A model generated the notes under the pieces. It was not told the origin of the DNA. It saw only the letters and a program-made list of their open reading frames with translations, and did not search any database. The translations under genes were made by a program, and so were the position numbers. Of a stretch of 64,000 nucleotides of DNA, positions 1 through 8,528 are shown one piece after another (within the stretch, counting starts at the first letter, position 1; every line of letters begins with the position of its first letter). The stretch comes from Streptoalloteichus tenebrarius (lineage in GTDB: Bacteria > Actinomycetota > Actinomycetes > Mycobacteriales > Pseudonocardiaceae). The DNA lies in contig NZ_JAMTCP010000012.1 in the NCBI RefSeq assembly GCF_024171885.1, positions 78,624 to 142,623 of the forward strand, written 5' to 3'.

Positions 1-19
1 CAGGCACACGGGCGGCACG

Positions 20-802
20 GTGGCCGGCGGCGGTGGCGGCGGAAACGGCGCGGACGCGATCCGGCTGGAGGCGGTGCGCAAGGTCTACGGGACCGGACGC
101 GCCGCGGTCGCCGCGCTGGACGGCGTGACCGCGGTGTTCCCCCCGGGAGGCTTCACCGCGGTCATGGGTCCCTCCGGCTCGGGCAAGAGCACGTTCCTGC
201 ACTGCGCGGCGGGACTGGACCGGCCGACCGAGGGTCGGGTGCTGCTGGGCGGCGTCGACCTCGGCCAGCTCTCCGAGACCGCGCTGACCACGCTGCGCCG
301 CGACCGGGTCGGCTTCGTGTTCCAGGCGTTCAACCTCATGTCCGCGTTGGACGTGAGGGACAACATCACCCTCCCCCTGCGGCTGGCGGGACGCCGGCCG
401 GACGGGGAGTGGCTGACGCGGATCGTGTCCCGGGTCGGGCTGGCCGACCGGCTGGGCCACCGGCCCGCCGAGCTGTCCGGCGGGCAACAGCAGCGGGTGG
501 CGATCGCGCGGGCGCTGGTCACCCGGCCGGCGGTGGTGTTCGCCGACGAACCGACCGGCGCCCTGGACGCCACCACCGCCCACGAGGTGCTCGGACTGCT
601 GCGGGGCGTGGTCGACGGCCTCGGGCAGACCGTCGTCATGGTCACCCACGACCCGGTCGCGGCGTCCTACGCCGACCGCGTGCTGTTCCTGGCGGGCGGC
701 CGGCTGGTCGACGAGCTGCGGGCTCCGACGGCGGAGGCGATCAGCCACCGCATGCGCGGGCTTCGGGGCGGGGCGGAGCCCGTGGGGGTGGCGCGGTGCT
801 GA
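20..802 (+). CDS. ABC transporter ATP-binding protein (MacB/LolD-like)
   Basis: ATPase subunit of a MacB-type ABC exporter; it should power the permease encoded next to it. The 260-residue protein starts at a GTG after a short Gly-rich lead. It shows the Walker A loop GPSGSGKST (about residue 50), the signature LSGGQQQR (about 153), Walker B VVFADEPTGALD (about 173) and the switch histidine in MVTHD (about 212). Its size is normal for the family. The stop overlaps the permease start by 7 bases, so the two are translationally coupled. The substrate is unknown. The true start could lie upstream of the window, but the GTG at 20 already gives a complete domain. Confidence 0.93.
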   Translation: MAGGGGGGNGADAIRLEAVRKVYGTGRAAVAALDGVTAVFPPGGFTAVMGPSGSGKSTFLHCAAGLDRPTEGRVLLGGVDLGQLSETALTTLRRDRVGFVFQAFNLMSALDVRDNITLPLRLAGRRPDGEWLTRIVSRVGLADRLGHRPAELSGGQQQRVAIARALVTRPAVVFADEPTGALDATTAHEVLGLLRGVVDGLGQTVVMVTHDPVAASYADRVLFLAGGRLVDELRAPTAEAISHRMRGLRGGAEPVGVARC

Positions 803-3387
803 GTCTGTCCCTGCGCACCCTGCGGACCAGGGCCGGCGGCTTCGTCGGCGCGTTCGTCGCGCTGCTGCTCGCCAGTGCCGTGGTGACCGCGTGCGGTGTG
901 CTACTGGAGAGCGGCATCCGGGGTGGCCCCCGCCCCGAGCGGTTGGCGGGGGCCGACGTCGTGATCACCGGTGACCGCCAGGCCAAGGCCCCGCCCGTCG
1001 TCGGCGGGGACGAGCCCGAGCTGACGGAGCCCGATCTCCCCGACCAGCGCTTCGCCGAGGTGGTCCGGCCCGAGGCGGCCGTGGTGGAACGCGTCAGGGC
1101 CGTGCCCGGCGTCCGCGCCGCCGTGCCCGACCTGAGCTTTCCCGCGCACGTGGTCGTCGACGGCCAACCCGTGGCGGGTGTGGAGCGGTCGCTGGGCCAC
1201 GGCTGGGACTCCGCCCAGCTCACCCCGTTCACCCTGCGGGCGGGGCGGGCTCCGGCGGCCGAGGACGAGGTCGTGGTCGACGCCGCCCTCGCGGCGCGCG
1301 CCCGACTGGGCGTCGGCGACCAGGCCCGGATCCAGGTGGACGGGGAGCCCCGCCCCCACCGGGTGGTCGGCATCGTCGCCCCGCCGGCAGGCGACGGGCT
1401 GGAGCGGCAGGCCGCGCTGTTCTTCGCCCCCTCCACGGCCGAACGGCTGGCCGGGCACGCCGGGTGGGTCGACGCCGTCGGCGTCCTCGCCGCGCCGGGG
1501 ACCGACGGCGAGCGGCTGGGGGAACGGATCGCGCAGGCGCTCCACGACGACCGGCTCGTCGCGCTGGTGGGGGACGACCGGGGCCAGGCGGAGTTCCCGA
1601 GGGAGGCGGACCGCCCGTCGCTGCTGATCCTGGTGTCCACCCAGTTCGGCGTGATCGTCGTGTTGGTCGCGGTGTTCGTCGTCGCCGGAACGTTGGCCCT
1701 GTCCGTGCGGCACCGGCACCGGGAAATGGCGTTGTTGCGCGCGATCGGCGCCACGCCGCGCCAGGTGCTGCGCATGGTGACCGGAGAGGCGCTGGTGGTC
1801 GCCTCGCTGGCGAGCGTGCTCGGCACCGCGCCGGGCATGGCCCTCGCCGCCTGGGCACGGGACGAGATGGCCGCCAGGGAACTGGTCGGGATCGAGACCC
1901 CGCTGAGCCTCAGCCCGCTCCCCGCGCTGGCCGCCGTGGTGGTCGGCATGCTCACCGCCGCCCTCGCGGCGCTGTCCGCCGGCCGTCGCGCGGGCCGCGT
2001 CCGCCCCACGGAGGCGTTGCGGGAGGCCGCGGTCGAGCCGGTCGGGATCGGCCGCGGTCGGCGGATCGCCGGCTCCGTGCTCCTCGGGCTCACCGGCGTG
2101 CTGGTCGTCGTGACGGTCGCGGTGCGGAACAAGGAGATGGCGGCGGTCGCGGCCCAGACCGTGCTGCTGCTCGTCATCGCGATCGCGTTGCTCGGCCCCG
2201 CGGTCGCCAGGGGGATCACCGCGCTGCTCGGGTGGCCGCTGCGGACGATGTTCGGCGCGACCGGGTACCTGGCGGCGGAGAACACGCGGGCGAACACCCG
2301 CCGCCTGGCCAGTGTGATCACGCCGCTGGTGCTGTGCGTCGGGTTCGCCGCCGCCGTGCTCGGCGTGCAGGCCACCGCGCTGACCACGGCCGAGCGGGAC
2401 CAGGCCGCGAGCAGCAGGGCCGACCAGGTGCTCGTCTCCACGACCGGCGGGCTGCCGCCGACGGTGGCCGAGGCCGCGCGTCGCGTGCCGGGGGTGGTCG
2501 CCGCGACGGGCACGGCGCGGACCAACATCGTGGTCGAGGGAACGTCCGCCTTCGACCCGGTCCTCCACACCTACGACGCCACCGCGCTGGGCGGACCGGG
2601 CGTGGAGGCCACCCTGGACCTGGACGTGCGCTCCGGCCGCCTGGCCGACCTGGGCGGGGACGGCGTCGCGCTGAGCGTGGACGCGGCGGGGACGCTGGAC
2701 GCCGCCGTGGGCGACCGGGTGACGGTCAAGCTGGGCGACAACACGCCCGCCGAGCTGCGGGTGGTGGCCGTCTACGACCGGTCCGCCGGGTTCGGCGACG
2801 CCGTGCTGCCGCGCGAGCGGGTGGCCGGGCACACCACGACCGGGCTGGACGACGCCGTGCTGATCCGGTTCGCCGAGGGCGCCGACCGGTCCGCGGCGGC
2901 GGCGGCGCTGCGCGAGCTGTCCTCCCGCTACGCGGGTGCGCACCTCGTGGACGCGGTGACGACCCAGACGGAGCAGGTGCGCGCGCTGCGCCAGTCGGCG
3001 TGGCTGAACCTCCTGCTGGTCGCCATGATCATCGCGTACACGGCGGTGGCCGTGGTCACGACGTTGGCGATGGCCACCAGCGACCGGGCCCGCGAGTTCG
3101 CCCTGCTCCGGCTGGTCGGGACCACCAGGAGCCAGGTGCTGCGGATGGTGCGCTGGGAGGGGCTGCTCGTGGTCGTCGCCTCGGTGGGCCTCGGGGCGCT
3201 CGTGGCCGCGGCGACCCTGGTGCCGTTCAGCCTCAGCCTGGCCGGCTCGGCGCTACCCGCCCTGCCACCCCTGGCGTACCTGCTGATCCCGGGCGGAGCG
3301 GCGGCCCTCGCCCTGCTCGGCACGCTGTTCCCCGCCCGGCTGGCCCTGCGGACCCACCCGGCGGACGCGATCGGAACCAAGGAGTGA
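796..3387 (+). CDS. ABC transporter permease with two FtsX domains
   Basis: Membrane subunit partnering the preceding ATPase, 863 residues from the GTG at 796, which overlaps the ATPase stop. One membrane segment near residues 12-35 is followed by a MacB-like extracellular domain (to about 270). A first FtsX block (about 275-395) carries the REMALLRAIGA motif. Central membrane segments follow, then a second extracellular domain (about 530-720) and a C-terminal FtsX block (about 735-863) with REFALLRLVGT. This duplicated FtsX layout is usual in actinobacterial MacB-like exporters of lipids, peptides or drugs. The cargo cannot be deduced. The lipoprotein gene 12 bases downstream probably belongs to the same operon. 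Confidence 0.92.
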   Translation: MLSLSLRTLRTRAGGFVGAFVALLLASAVVTACGVLLESGIRGGPRPERLAGADVVITGDRQAKAPPVVGGDEPELTEPDLPDQRFAEVVRPEAAVVERVRAVPGVRAAVPDLSFPAHVVVDGQPVAGVERSLGHGWDSAQLTPFTLRAGRAPAAEDEVVVDAALAARARLGVGDQARIQVDGEPRPHRVVGIVAPPAGDGLERQAALFFAPSTAERLAGHAGWVDAVGVLAAPGTDGERLGERIAQALHDDRLVALVGDDRGQAEFPREADRPSLLILVSTQFGVIVVLVAVFVVAGTLALSVRHRHREMALLRAIGATPRQVLRMVTGEALVVASLASVLGTAPGMALAAWARDEMAARELVGIETPLSLSPLPALAAVVVGMLTAALAALSAGRRAGRVRPTEALREAAVEPVGIGRGRRIAGSVLLGLTGVLVVVTVAVRNKEMAAVAAQTVLLLVIAIALLGPAVARGITALLGWPLRTMFGATGYLAAENTRANTRRLASVITPLVLCVGFAAAVLGVQATALTTAERDQAASSRADQVLVSTTGGLPPTVAEAARRVPGVVAATGTARTNIVVEGTSAFDPVLHTYDATALGGPGVEATLDLDVRSGRLADLGGDGVALSVDAAGTLDAAVGDRVTVKLGDNTPAELRVVAVYDRSAGFGDAVLPRERVAGHTTTGLDDAVLIRFAEGADRSAAAAALRELSSRYAGAHLVDAVTTQTEQVRALRQSAWLNLLLVAMIIAYTAVAVVTTLAMATSDRAREFALLRLVGTTRSQVLRMVRWEGLLVVVASVGLGALVAAATLVPFSLSLAGSALPALPPLAYLLIPGGAAALALLGTLFPARLALRTHPADAIGTKE

Positions 3388-3398
3388 AGGAGCACGTC

Positions 3399-4136
3399 AT
3401 GACCACGCGCCGCGTCGCGCTCGCCCTGGCCGCGTTGGCTCTCGGCGGCGCCCTGGTGGGATGCCGGATCACCGGCGGGGGTGGCACCGCGGAGAACGGC
3501 GGCTCGCCGGGCGGAGGCAGCCGGGGCGACGAGACCTTCGAGTTCCGAGAACGGATCCAGACGGTCGTGGTCCGCACCGAGGCTGCCTCGCTGGAGGTGG
3601 AGGTCGGCGACGGTCCGATCCAGGTCCGGGAACAGCGCCGGTACAGCGACGAGCCGCCCCGCACGACCCGCGCCGTCGACGGCGCCACCCTGCGGCTGGA
3701 GGAGAACGGCTGCGGCGACGGCATCTCGTTCGGCATCCACCGCTGTGAGATCAACTACCGGGTCCGGCTCCCCAGGGACACCGCGGTGGACGTGGAGACC
3801 GGCGCCGGCTCGGTGTCCGTCCGCGGCCTGCACGGCGGCCTCCGGGTCGTCACCAACGCGGGGCGGGTGCGCGGTGTCGACCTGGGCAGCCGCGAGGTCA
3901 CGGTGAAGGCCGACGCGGGCACGGTGGACCTCGCCTTCACCCGCCCGCCGACGACGGCGGACATCCGCACCGACGCGGGCACGATCGAAGTCCGCGTCCC
4001 GCGGGACGAGCGGTACGCGATCGACGCCAGGACCATGGTCGGCACGGCGCGCCTGGACGTGCCCCACACCGCGGGCGCGCCGAACCGGATCGTGCTGGAG
4101 TCGCAGGCGGGAGCGGTGTCCGTCCGCCCCGCCTGA
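3399..4136 (+). CDS. DUF4097-type beta-helical lipoprotein
   Basis: A 245-residue secreted lipoprotein. The N-terminus is a typical lipoprotein signal with the lipobox LVGC (Cys about residue 22), then a Gly/Ser-rich linker. The rest is short beta repeats with regular VETGAGSV / VKADAGTV / IRTDAGTI elements, the pattern of DUF4097 (adhesin-like right-handed beta helix). The ATG at 3399 has AAGGAG (3387-3392) six bases upstream, so I prefer it to the GTG that overlaps the permease stop. Its place behind a MacB-like exporter suggests an accessory or sensor role at the outer face of the membrane, but function is unknown for the family. Confidence 0.85.
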   Translation: MTTRRVALALAALALGGALVGCRITGGGGTAENGGSPGGGSRGDETFEFRERIQTVVVRTEAASLEVEVGDGPIQVREQRRYSDEPPRTTRAVDGATLRLEENGCGDGISFGIHRCEINYRVRLPRDTAVDVETGAGSVSVRGLHGGLRVVTNAGRVRGVDLGSREVTVKADAGTVDLAFTRPPTTADIRTDAGTIEVRVPRDERYAIDARTMVGTARLDVPHTAGAPNRIVLESQAGAVSVRPA

Positions 4137-4141
4137 CCACC

Positions 4142-4200
4142 CTCTGGTCGGCTCTCTGGTCGGCTCTCTGGTCGACTCTCTGATCGGCTCTCTGGTCAAC
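4142..4200. repeat. 12-bp tandem repeat after the lipoprotein gene
   Basis: About five degenerate copies of TGGTCGGCTCTC run head to tail directly after the lipoprotein stop codon. It is followed by two copies of GGTCGCGCCCGGGGCGG around 4220-4255. Confidence 0.8.
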
Positions 4201-4250
4201 CCCTGGTCCGCACCCGGACCGGGTCGCGCCCGGGGCGGGTCGCGCCCGGG

Positions 4251-4278
4251 GCGGGCGACGCGGCGGCGCGTCGCCCGC
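4251..4278 (+). terminator. GC hairpin, probable terminator
   Basis: Perfect 11-bp stem: GCGGGCGACGC (4251-4261) pairs with GCGTCGCCCGC (4268-4278) around a 6-base loop. It is the only strong stem behind the exporter operon. There is no U-tract, as is common in this group. Confidence 0.6.
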
Positions 4279-4934
4279 CCTGGGCCGTCCTCGCCGGGTC
4301 AGGCATGCACCCACCCTTCCCCTGGCCCCGGCCGACCCAACGCCGGCCCGTGGTTCTCCCCCTCTCCCGCGATCGCCGCGGTGACGCGGTTGGCATTCAC
4401 CTACCGCGCAACGGCCATGAGCGCGCGAACGCCACTGGCTCTCCCTGTCGACCACCTCCGGGTCGCCCCCTCACCATTCACGCCGACATCCGGCCGCATT
4501 CAAAGCGAATAGGGACGCGCGACAGCCGGGAAGGTTGTTCGCGACACTCACAACTACACTGATACCACTCGTTCGAGTGAGATTTTTCCGCGGCGTTCCC
4601 GATACGGAACCGCGTTTCCTCCCACCACTCCGATCATGGGCCGAATTGACCCGTGCGTGACGCCGTCAACCGGAGGCCCCGAAAGACCTGATCACAAGCG
4701 TGACGGGAGAGGTGACCCGACAAAAGGAACCACACTCCGACCAGGTGACTCGTAACGCGGGTTCGATCTCGACCCCGCTCATCGTTCAGTCAACGGGATA
4801 CCGAAAAGACATTCACGTTTCGACTTCCCGTGTATCGTTCACTTCCGGTTCGTCGCCTCCGCTCGCCGGGAGAAGCCCGGCCCCCGCATTTCGATCTCCC
4901 TCGTCCCTTGTCGACCGAGACCGAGAGGCCGCAA
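4279..4934. other. Intergenic leader before the glycosyltransferase operon
   Basis: No convincing gene. The second half is clearly less GC-rich than its neighbours. A small stem CACTC-GTTC-GAGTG (4566-4579) followed by GATTTTT resembles a weak intrinsic terminator. An open frame at 4305-4562 has no family resemblance and non-coding codon use. The promoter of the next operon must lie here, but I cannot fix its boxes. Confidence 0.5.
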
Positions 4935-6434
4935 TTGACGACGGACAGCCCGCACCGCCGGTCCCGGCTGGCCGCCCTCGCCGCCCAGCACTGGCCGTTC
5001 GGCGCCGTGTTCGCGGTCGGCGTCGTCATCCGCGTGCTCACGACGGTCTCCTACTGGCCGGCGTTCTGGTTCCTCACCGACAGCGGCCGCTACCTCGACG
5101 CGAGCACCGACCTGCGACCCGCGTCCGGCGTGAACGGCATCGGCTACCCCGCGCTGCTCCGGCTGCTCAGCCCGACCGGCTCGGTGGCCACCGTCTCGAT
5201 CCTCCAGCACCTGGCCGGTCTCGGGCTGGGCGTCGCGATCTACGTCTTCCTGCGGCGCAGGGGCCTGCGCGGCTGGCTGGCCGCCCTGGGCGCGACCCCG
5301 GTCCTGCTCGACTCGCACCAGGTGGTGCTGGAGCACTACGTGATGTCGGACGTCCTGTTCATCGTGCTCCTCACGAGCGCGGCGCTGGTCCTGCTCCGGC
5401 GGGAGCGGCCGGGCGTGCTGGCCTGCCTCGTGGCCGGCCTGCTGATGTCCGGCGCGGTGCTGACGCGGTCGGTGGGTCTGGGCGTGGCCGGCATCTTCCT
5501 GCTCCTGCTGGTCGTCCGGCGGACCGGGTGGAAGCAGCGCGGCGCGTTCGCGCTCGTGCTGGCCCTGGTGGTCGGCGGGTACCTGGAGTGGACGAGGCGG
5601 GAGACGGGACGGGCGACCTTCAGCCCGCTCCAGGGCCGCTACCTCTACTCCCGCACGGCCAAGATCGCCGACTGCGACCGGCTCCGGCTCACGCCGGAGC
5701 AGCGGAAGCTGTGTCCCAGCCAGCCGCTGGACCAGCGGCCCGAGCGCGGCGACTGGTACCTGACCTTCGACCAGAACCTGGCCAGCTACCCGGTCTCGGC
5801 CGACGACTTCATCGGCGGCTTCGCCAAGGAGGTCATCCGGCAGCAGCCCGGCGACTACGCCTGGCTGGTGCTGCGGGACACCTTCCGCTACCTGGCGCCG
5901 GGCCAGGAGGTCGGCCCGGCCCACCGCTGCCTGTTCGGCTGGTGGGTCATGCCGGTGGACGTCCGCGACGAGGGGCCCGACCTCGCGCGGTGCAAGCCGT
6001 TCCTCGCCCAGTCCTCGTCGTTCGACCCCGCGCACGCCGACCCGGCCGCGGACCAGCCGTCCGCGCTGCGGCGGGCCCTGCACGTCTACTCGCAGCGCGT
6101 CCAGACCCCGCACCTGGCGCTCGGGCTGTCCGTCCTGCTGGCCCTGGCGGCGCTGGTGTACCGCCCGCGCCGACCGGGCTGGCGGGACGGTCTGGACGGC
6201 TTCGTGCTGGTCGGCACCGGCGTCGCGATCATGGCCGCGTCCGTGGCGACCTCCATGTACGAGGTCCGCTACGGCGCGCCCTCGGTCGTGCTGATGGCGG
6301 TCGGTGGGGCGCTCGCGGCGCACCGGCTGATCTCCGTCCGCTCCCGCTCCTCGGAGCGGGCCCCTTCCCCGACGGACGAGGACAGCGGCTCGCACCGGGC
6401 CGCTCCGAACAAGGTCGACGTGGAGACCTCGTGA
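4935..6434 (+). CDS. Polytopic membrane protein, probable GT-C glycosyltransferase
   Basis: An integral membrane protein of about 499 residues with some ten hydrophobic segments. The first extracellular loop carries an acidic LTDSGRYLD motif followed by NGIGYPALL, reminiscent of the catalytic loop of lipid-linked-sugar (GT39/GT87-like) glycosyltransferases. This is a resemblance, not a proof. I start it at TTG 4935, behind a weak GAGAGG. A GTG at 4830 in the same frame is possible, but the added 35 residues have poor third-base GC bias. Its stop overlaps the next start (GTGA), so it is coupled to a GT2 enzyme that would supply polyprenyl-phosphate sugar. Confidence 0.7.
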   Translation: MTTDSPHRRSRLAALAAQHWPFGAVFAVGVVIRVLTTVSYWPAFWFLTDSGRYLDASTDLRPASGVNGIGYPALLRLLSPTGSVATVSILQHLAGLGLGVAIYVFLRRRGLRGWLAALGATPVLLDSHQVVLEHYVMSDVLFIVLLTSAALVLLRRERPGVLACLVAGLLMSGAVLTRSVGLGVAGIFLLLLVVRRTGWKQRGAFALVLALVVGGYLEWTRRETGRATFSPLQGRYLYSRTAKIADCDRLRLTPEQRKLCPSQPLDQRPERGDWYLTFDQNLASYPVSADDFIGGFAKEVIRQQPGDYAWLVLRDTFRYLAPGQEVGPAHRCLFGWWVMPVDVRDEGPDLARCKPFLAQSSSFDPAHADPAADQPSALRRALHVYSQRVQTPHLALGLSVLLALAALVYRPRRPGWRDGLDGFVLVGTGVAIMAASVATSMYEVRYGAPSVVLMAVGGALAAHRLISVRSRSSERAPSPTDEDSGSHRAAPNKVDVETS

Positions 6435-7687
6435 ACGACAAGCTCGAAGTGACCGTGCTCCTGCCGTGTCTCAACGAGGCGGAGACGCTGGCCGTCTGCG
6501 TCACCAAGGCACGCCGCAGCCTGGAGGAGCTGGGCGTGGCCGGCGAGGTGCTGGTGTCGGACAACGGCAGCACCGACGGCTCGCAGCGGATCGCCGAGGA
6601 ACACGGCGCCCGGGTGGTGCACGCCCCGATCAAGGGGTACGGCGGGGCGCTGCTGGCCGGGATCGAGAACGCCCGCGGCAAGTACGTGATCATGGCGGAC
6701 GCCGACGACTCGTACGACCTGAGCAACCTGGGCCCGTTCGTCGAGGGCCTGCGCCGGGGCCACGACGTGGTGATGGGCAACCGGTTCCGGGGCGGGATCG
6801 CCCCCGGCGCCATGCCGCCGCTGCACCGCTACCTCGGTAACCCGGTGCTGAGCTGGCTGGGCCGGGTGCTGTTCGGGCTCAAGGGCGTGGGTGACTTCCA
6901 CTGCGGCATCCGGGGCTTCAACCGGGAGCGCATCCTGGCGCTGGGGCTGTGCATGCCGGGCATGGAGTTCGCCTCGGAACTGGTCGTGCGGGCCGCGCTG
7001 GCCGGGTACGACATCGCCGAGGTGCCGACGACGTTGCGGCCGGACGGCCGCTCCCGCCCGCCGCACCTGCGCACCTGGCGGGACGGCTGGCGGCACCTGC
7101 GGTTCCTGCTCATGTTCGCGCCGGGCAAGACCCTGATCGCGCCGGGCGCGGTCCTGCTCGTGCTGGGTCTGGTCGGGACGGCCGTGCTGACCAGGGGGCC
7201 GGTCACGGTCGCCGGGGTGCGGTTCGACATCGCGGCCCTGGTCTACGCGAGCCTGTTGGTGCTGGTCTCCGTGCAGCTCCTGTTGTTCGGGGCGTGCGCG
7301 AAGATCTACGGGCGCAGCTCGGGCATCCTCAGGGACGACAACAGCCCGCTGTGGCTGTCGCTGATGCGGTTCGAGGTCCTGCTCGGCGCCGGCCTCGCGC
7401 TGATCGCGGCGGGCCTGCTCGGCACGGTCGGCGCGGTGTCCTGGTGGGGCTCGCGCGGCTTCGCCGACCTGGAGCCGCAGACGATCATCCGCATCGTGAT
7501 GCCCTCGGCCACCGCGATCGGGGTGGGCGTGGTGTCGTTGTTCTCCGGCCTGCTGACCAGCCTGCTCGCCCTGCGGGGCGTGGGCCGGCCGACGCCGCAG
7601 GACCGGGGCGCGGTGCGGGACGGCAGCGCCACCGGGGGCGGCGGGGTCGCCGACCTCGCGCACAGCTCCGCCGCCAGCCGCGACTGA
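6431..7687 (+). CDS. GT2 polyprenyl-phosphate glycosyltransferase with membrane tail
   Basis: 418 residues from the GTG overlapping the upstream stop. The N-terminal GT-A domain (about 1-230) shows VLLPCLNEAETL, the SDNGSTDGS nucleotide-sugar loop and the metal-binding DADDSYD motif, as in dolichyl/polyprenyl-phosphate mannose or glucose synthases. Four hydrophobic segments follow (about 235-400), typical of the GtrB/DPMS family with a membrane tail. It probably transfers a sugar from a nucleotide donor to polyprenyl phosphate on the cytoplasmic face. The preceding membrane protein would then use that lipid-linked sugar outside. The acceptor polymer is unknown. Confidence 0.85.
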   Translation: MNDKLEVTVLLPCLNEAETLAVCVTKARRSLEELGVAGEVLVSDNGSTDGSQRIAEEHGARVVHAPIKGYGGALLAGIENARGKYVIMADADDSYDLSNLGPFVEGLRRGHDVVMGNRFRGGIAPGAMPPLHRYLGNPVLSWLGRVLFGLKGVGDFHCGIRGFNRERILALGLCMPGMEFASELVVRAALAGYDIAEVPTTLRPDGRSRPPHLRTWRDGWRHLRFLLMFAPGKTLIAPGAVLLVLGLVGTAVLTRGPVTVAGVRFDIAALVYASLLVLVSVQLLLFGACAKIYGRSSGILRDDNSPLWLSLMRFEVLLGAGLALIAAGLLGTVGAVSWWGSRGFADLEPQTIIRIVMPSATAIGVGVVSLFSGLLTSLLALRGVGRPTPQDRGAVRDGSATGGGGVADLAHSSAASRD

Positions 7688-7702
7688 TCCGGTCGACCCG
7701 TG

Positions 7703-7736
7703 AGGGGTGCGTCGGCGACCGCCGGCGCACCCCTTT
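7703..7736 (+). terminator. Terminator after the glycosyltransferase operon
   Basis: AGGGGTGCG (7703-7711) pairs with CGCACCCCT (7726-7734), with an inner CGGC/GCCG stem, ending in TTT. It sits 15 bases behind the stop codon. Confidence 0.75.
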
Positions 7737-7873
7737 CGCGCATCCGGGGCGCGCCTCGGTCACTCACCCGGGGCGCGCCTCGTTCGCCGGCCTGACCCGT
7801 GGACGTCGACCTCGGGCACTTTGTGATCATCGACCCCGCGAACGGGCGTCTCCGGCGCTCTCAGCCCCCGGAA

Positions 7874-7983
7874 CAGCCCCCACCCGCCCTGGGGGGCGAG
7901 CCCCGCTCCAGCCTATCGGCCCGGACGCCGCCGCACCCGCCACTCGGGCTCCACTGTGGACAATTTCGGGTGACTGTGGACAA
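7874..7983 (+). repeat. Dispersed hairpin/DnaA-box element, copy 1
   Basis: Core at 7874-7920, containing GGCGAGCCCCGCTCCAGC and ending CCTATCGGC. It is shared with copies near 15.1, 31.2 and 50.8 kb. After a 38-base gap come two perfect TGTGGACAA 9-mers at 7955-7963 and 7975-7983. This is the exact complement of the actinobacterial DnaA box TTGTCCACA. The 9-mers start 20 bases apart. It lies in a 600-bp gene-free stretch between the glycosyltransferase operon and a tRNA gene. Confidence 0.8.
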
Positions 7984-8282
7984 CACGCCGGGAATCGCAG
8001 GAAAACGAATTGACGAATCAACCACTTCTCGTGACCCACCGCCCCCCGAGCCGGCGCGTCCGCCGTCGACTCGCATTCGGCGGCCCTGCCGCTCCCGGCC
8101 GCGCCGGGCGCTCGCACACGAGGAGAGAGGCGTTTCCTCGACGCTCCGTGATGATTCGCCGTCCCGCTCCGCCCGCGTTCGGCCCAGCGCCACACCCCCT
8201 CACGGGGTAACCGGCCCCAGACAAGATCAGCCCCTCGCCTGTTTTTCCAGGTGAGAGGCCGATCGGGTTTGGCTACGGAGAG

Positions 8283-8356
8283 TGCCCCCGATCGGATTCG
8301 AACCGACACTGGAACCCTTTTAAGGGGCCTGCCTCTTCCGATTGGGCTACGGGGGC
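8283..8356 (-). tRNA. Unusual class I tRNA, anticodon loop reads UAA
   Basis: On the minus strand a 7-bp acceptor stem GCCCCCG/CGGGGGC, a short D arm (GCC/GGC), an anticodon stem GGCCC/GGGTT, a 5-base variable loop and a T arm GTCGG-TTCGAAT-CCGAT fold into a cloverleaf of 73 bases plus discriminator A. With standard numbering the loop CTTAAAA puts UAA at positions 34-36, which would read the rare leucine codon UUA. Normal leucine tRNAs have a long variable arm, and this one does not. The anticodon stem has two G-U pairs and no CCA is encoded. I recall related genes in other actinobacteria left with undetermined identity. The identity is therefore open. Confidence 0.8.
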
Positions 8357-8458
8357 AGGAGGAGCCTAGGGCCTTTCGCGGCGGTTGCGAACGAACTTGC
8401 CCACAACTCCCCCGCCCGGCCCAGTGACCGACCGTGCCCCCTCGGCCGCACGGAGCAA

Positions 8459-8484
8459 CGGGTGCCGACCCGAGTCGGCACCCG
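8459..8484 (-). terminator. Terminator hairpin of the peptide/ATP-grasp/SagB operon
   Basis: Perfect 11-bp stem CGGGTGCCGAC / GTCGGCACCCG around the loop CCGA. It lies 45 bases beyond the last stop of the minus-strand operon and before the tRNA gene on the same strand. Confidence 0.7.
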
Positions 8485-8528
8485 TTCGTCGCTCGTCACA
8501 CTCCTGTCCCGCACCCGCCCGGGGCGGG

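Noticed and set aside
901..2943. Long open frames antisense to the permease, and similar ones antisense to mfd, tricorn, eno and the ABC-F gene
   Set aside because: Products are Arg/Gly/His/Pro-rich shadows produced by strong third-base GC bias; the sense genes carry all the conserved motifs.
4305..4562. 85-residue open frame in the leader of the glycosyltransferase operon
   Set aside because: Pro/Arg-rich composition typical of out-of-frame GC-rich DNA, no RBS and no family resemblance.
7874..7983. Replication origin suggested by the DnaA-box pair
   Set aside because: Only two boxes per site, four separate sites, and no dnaA, dnaN, parAB or AT-rich unwinding region nearby; more likely a dispersed element.
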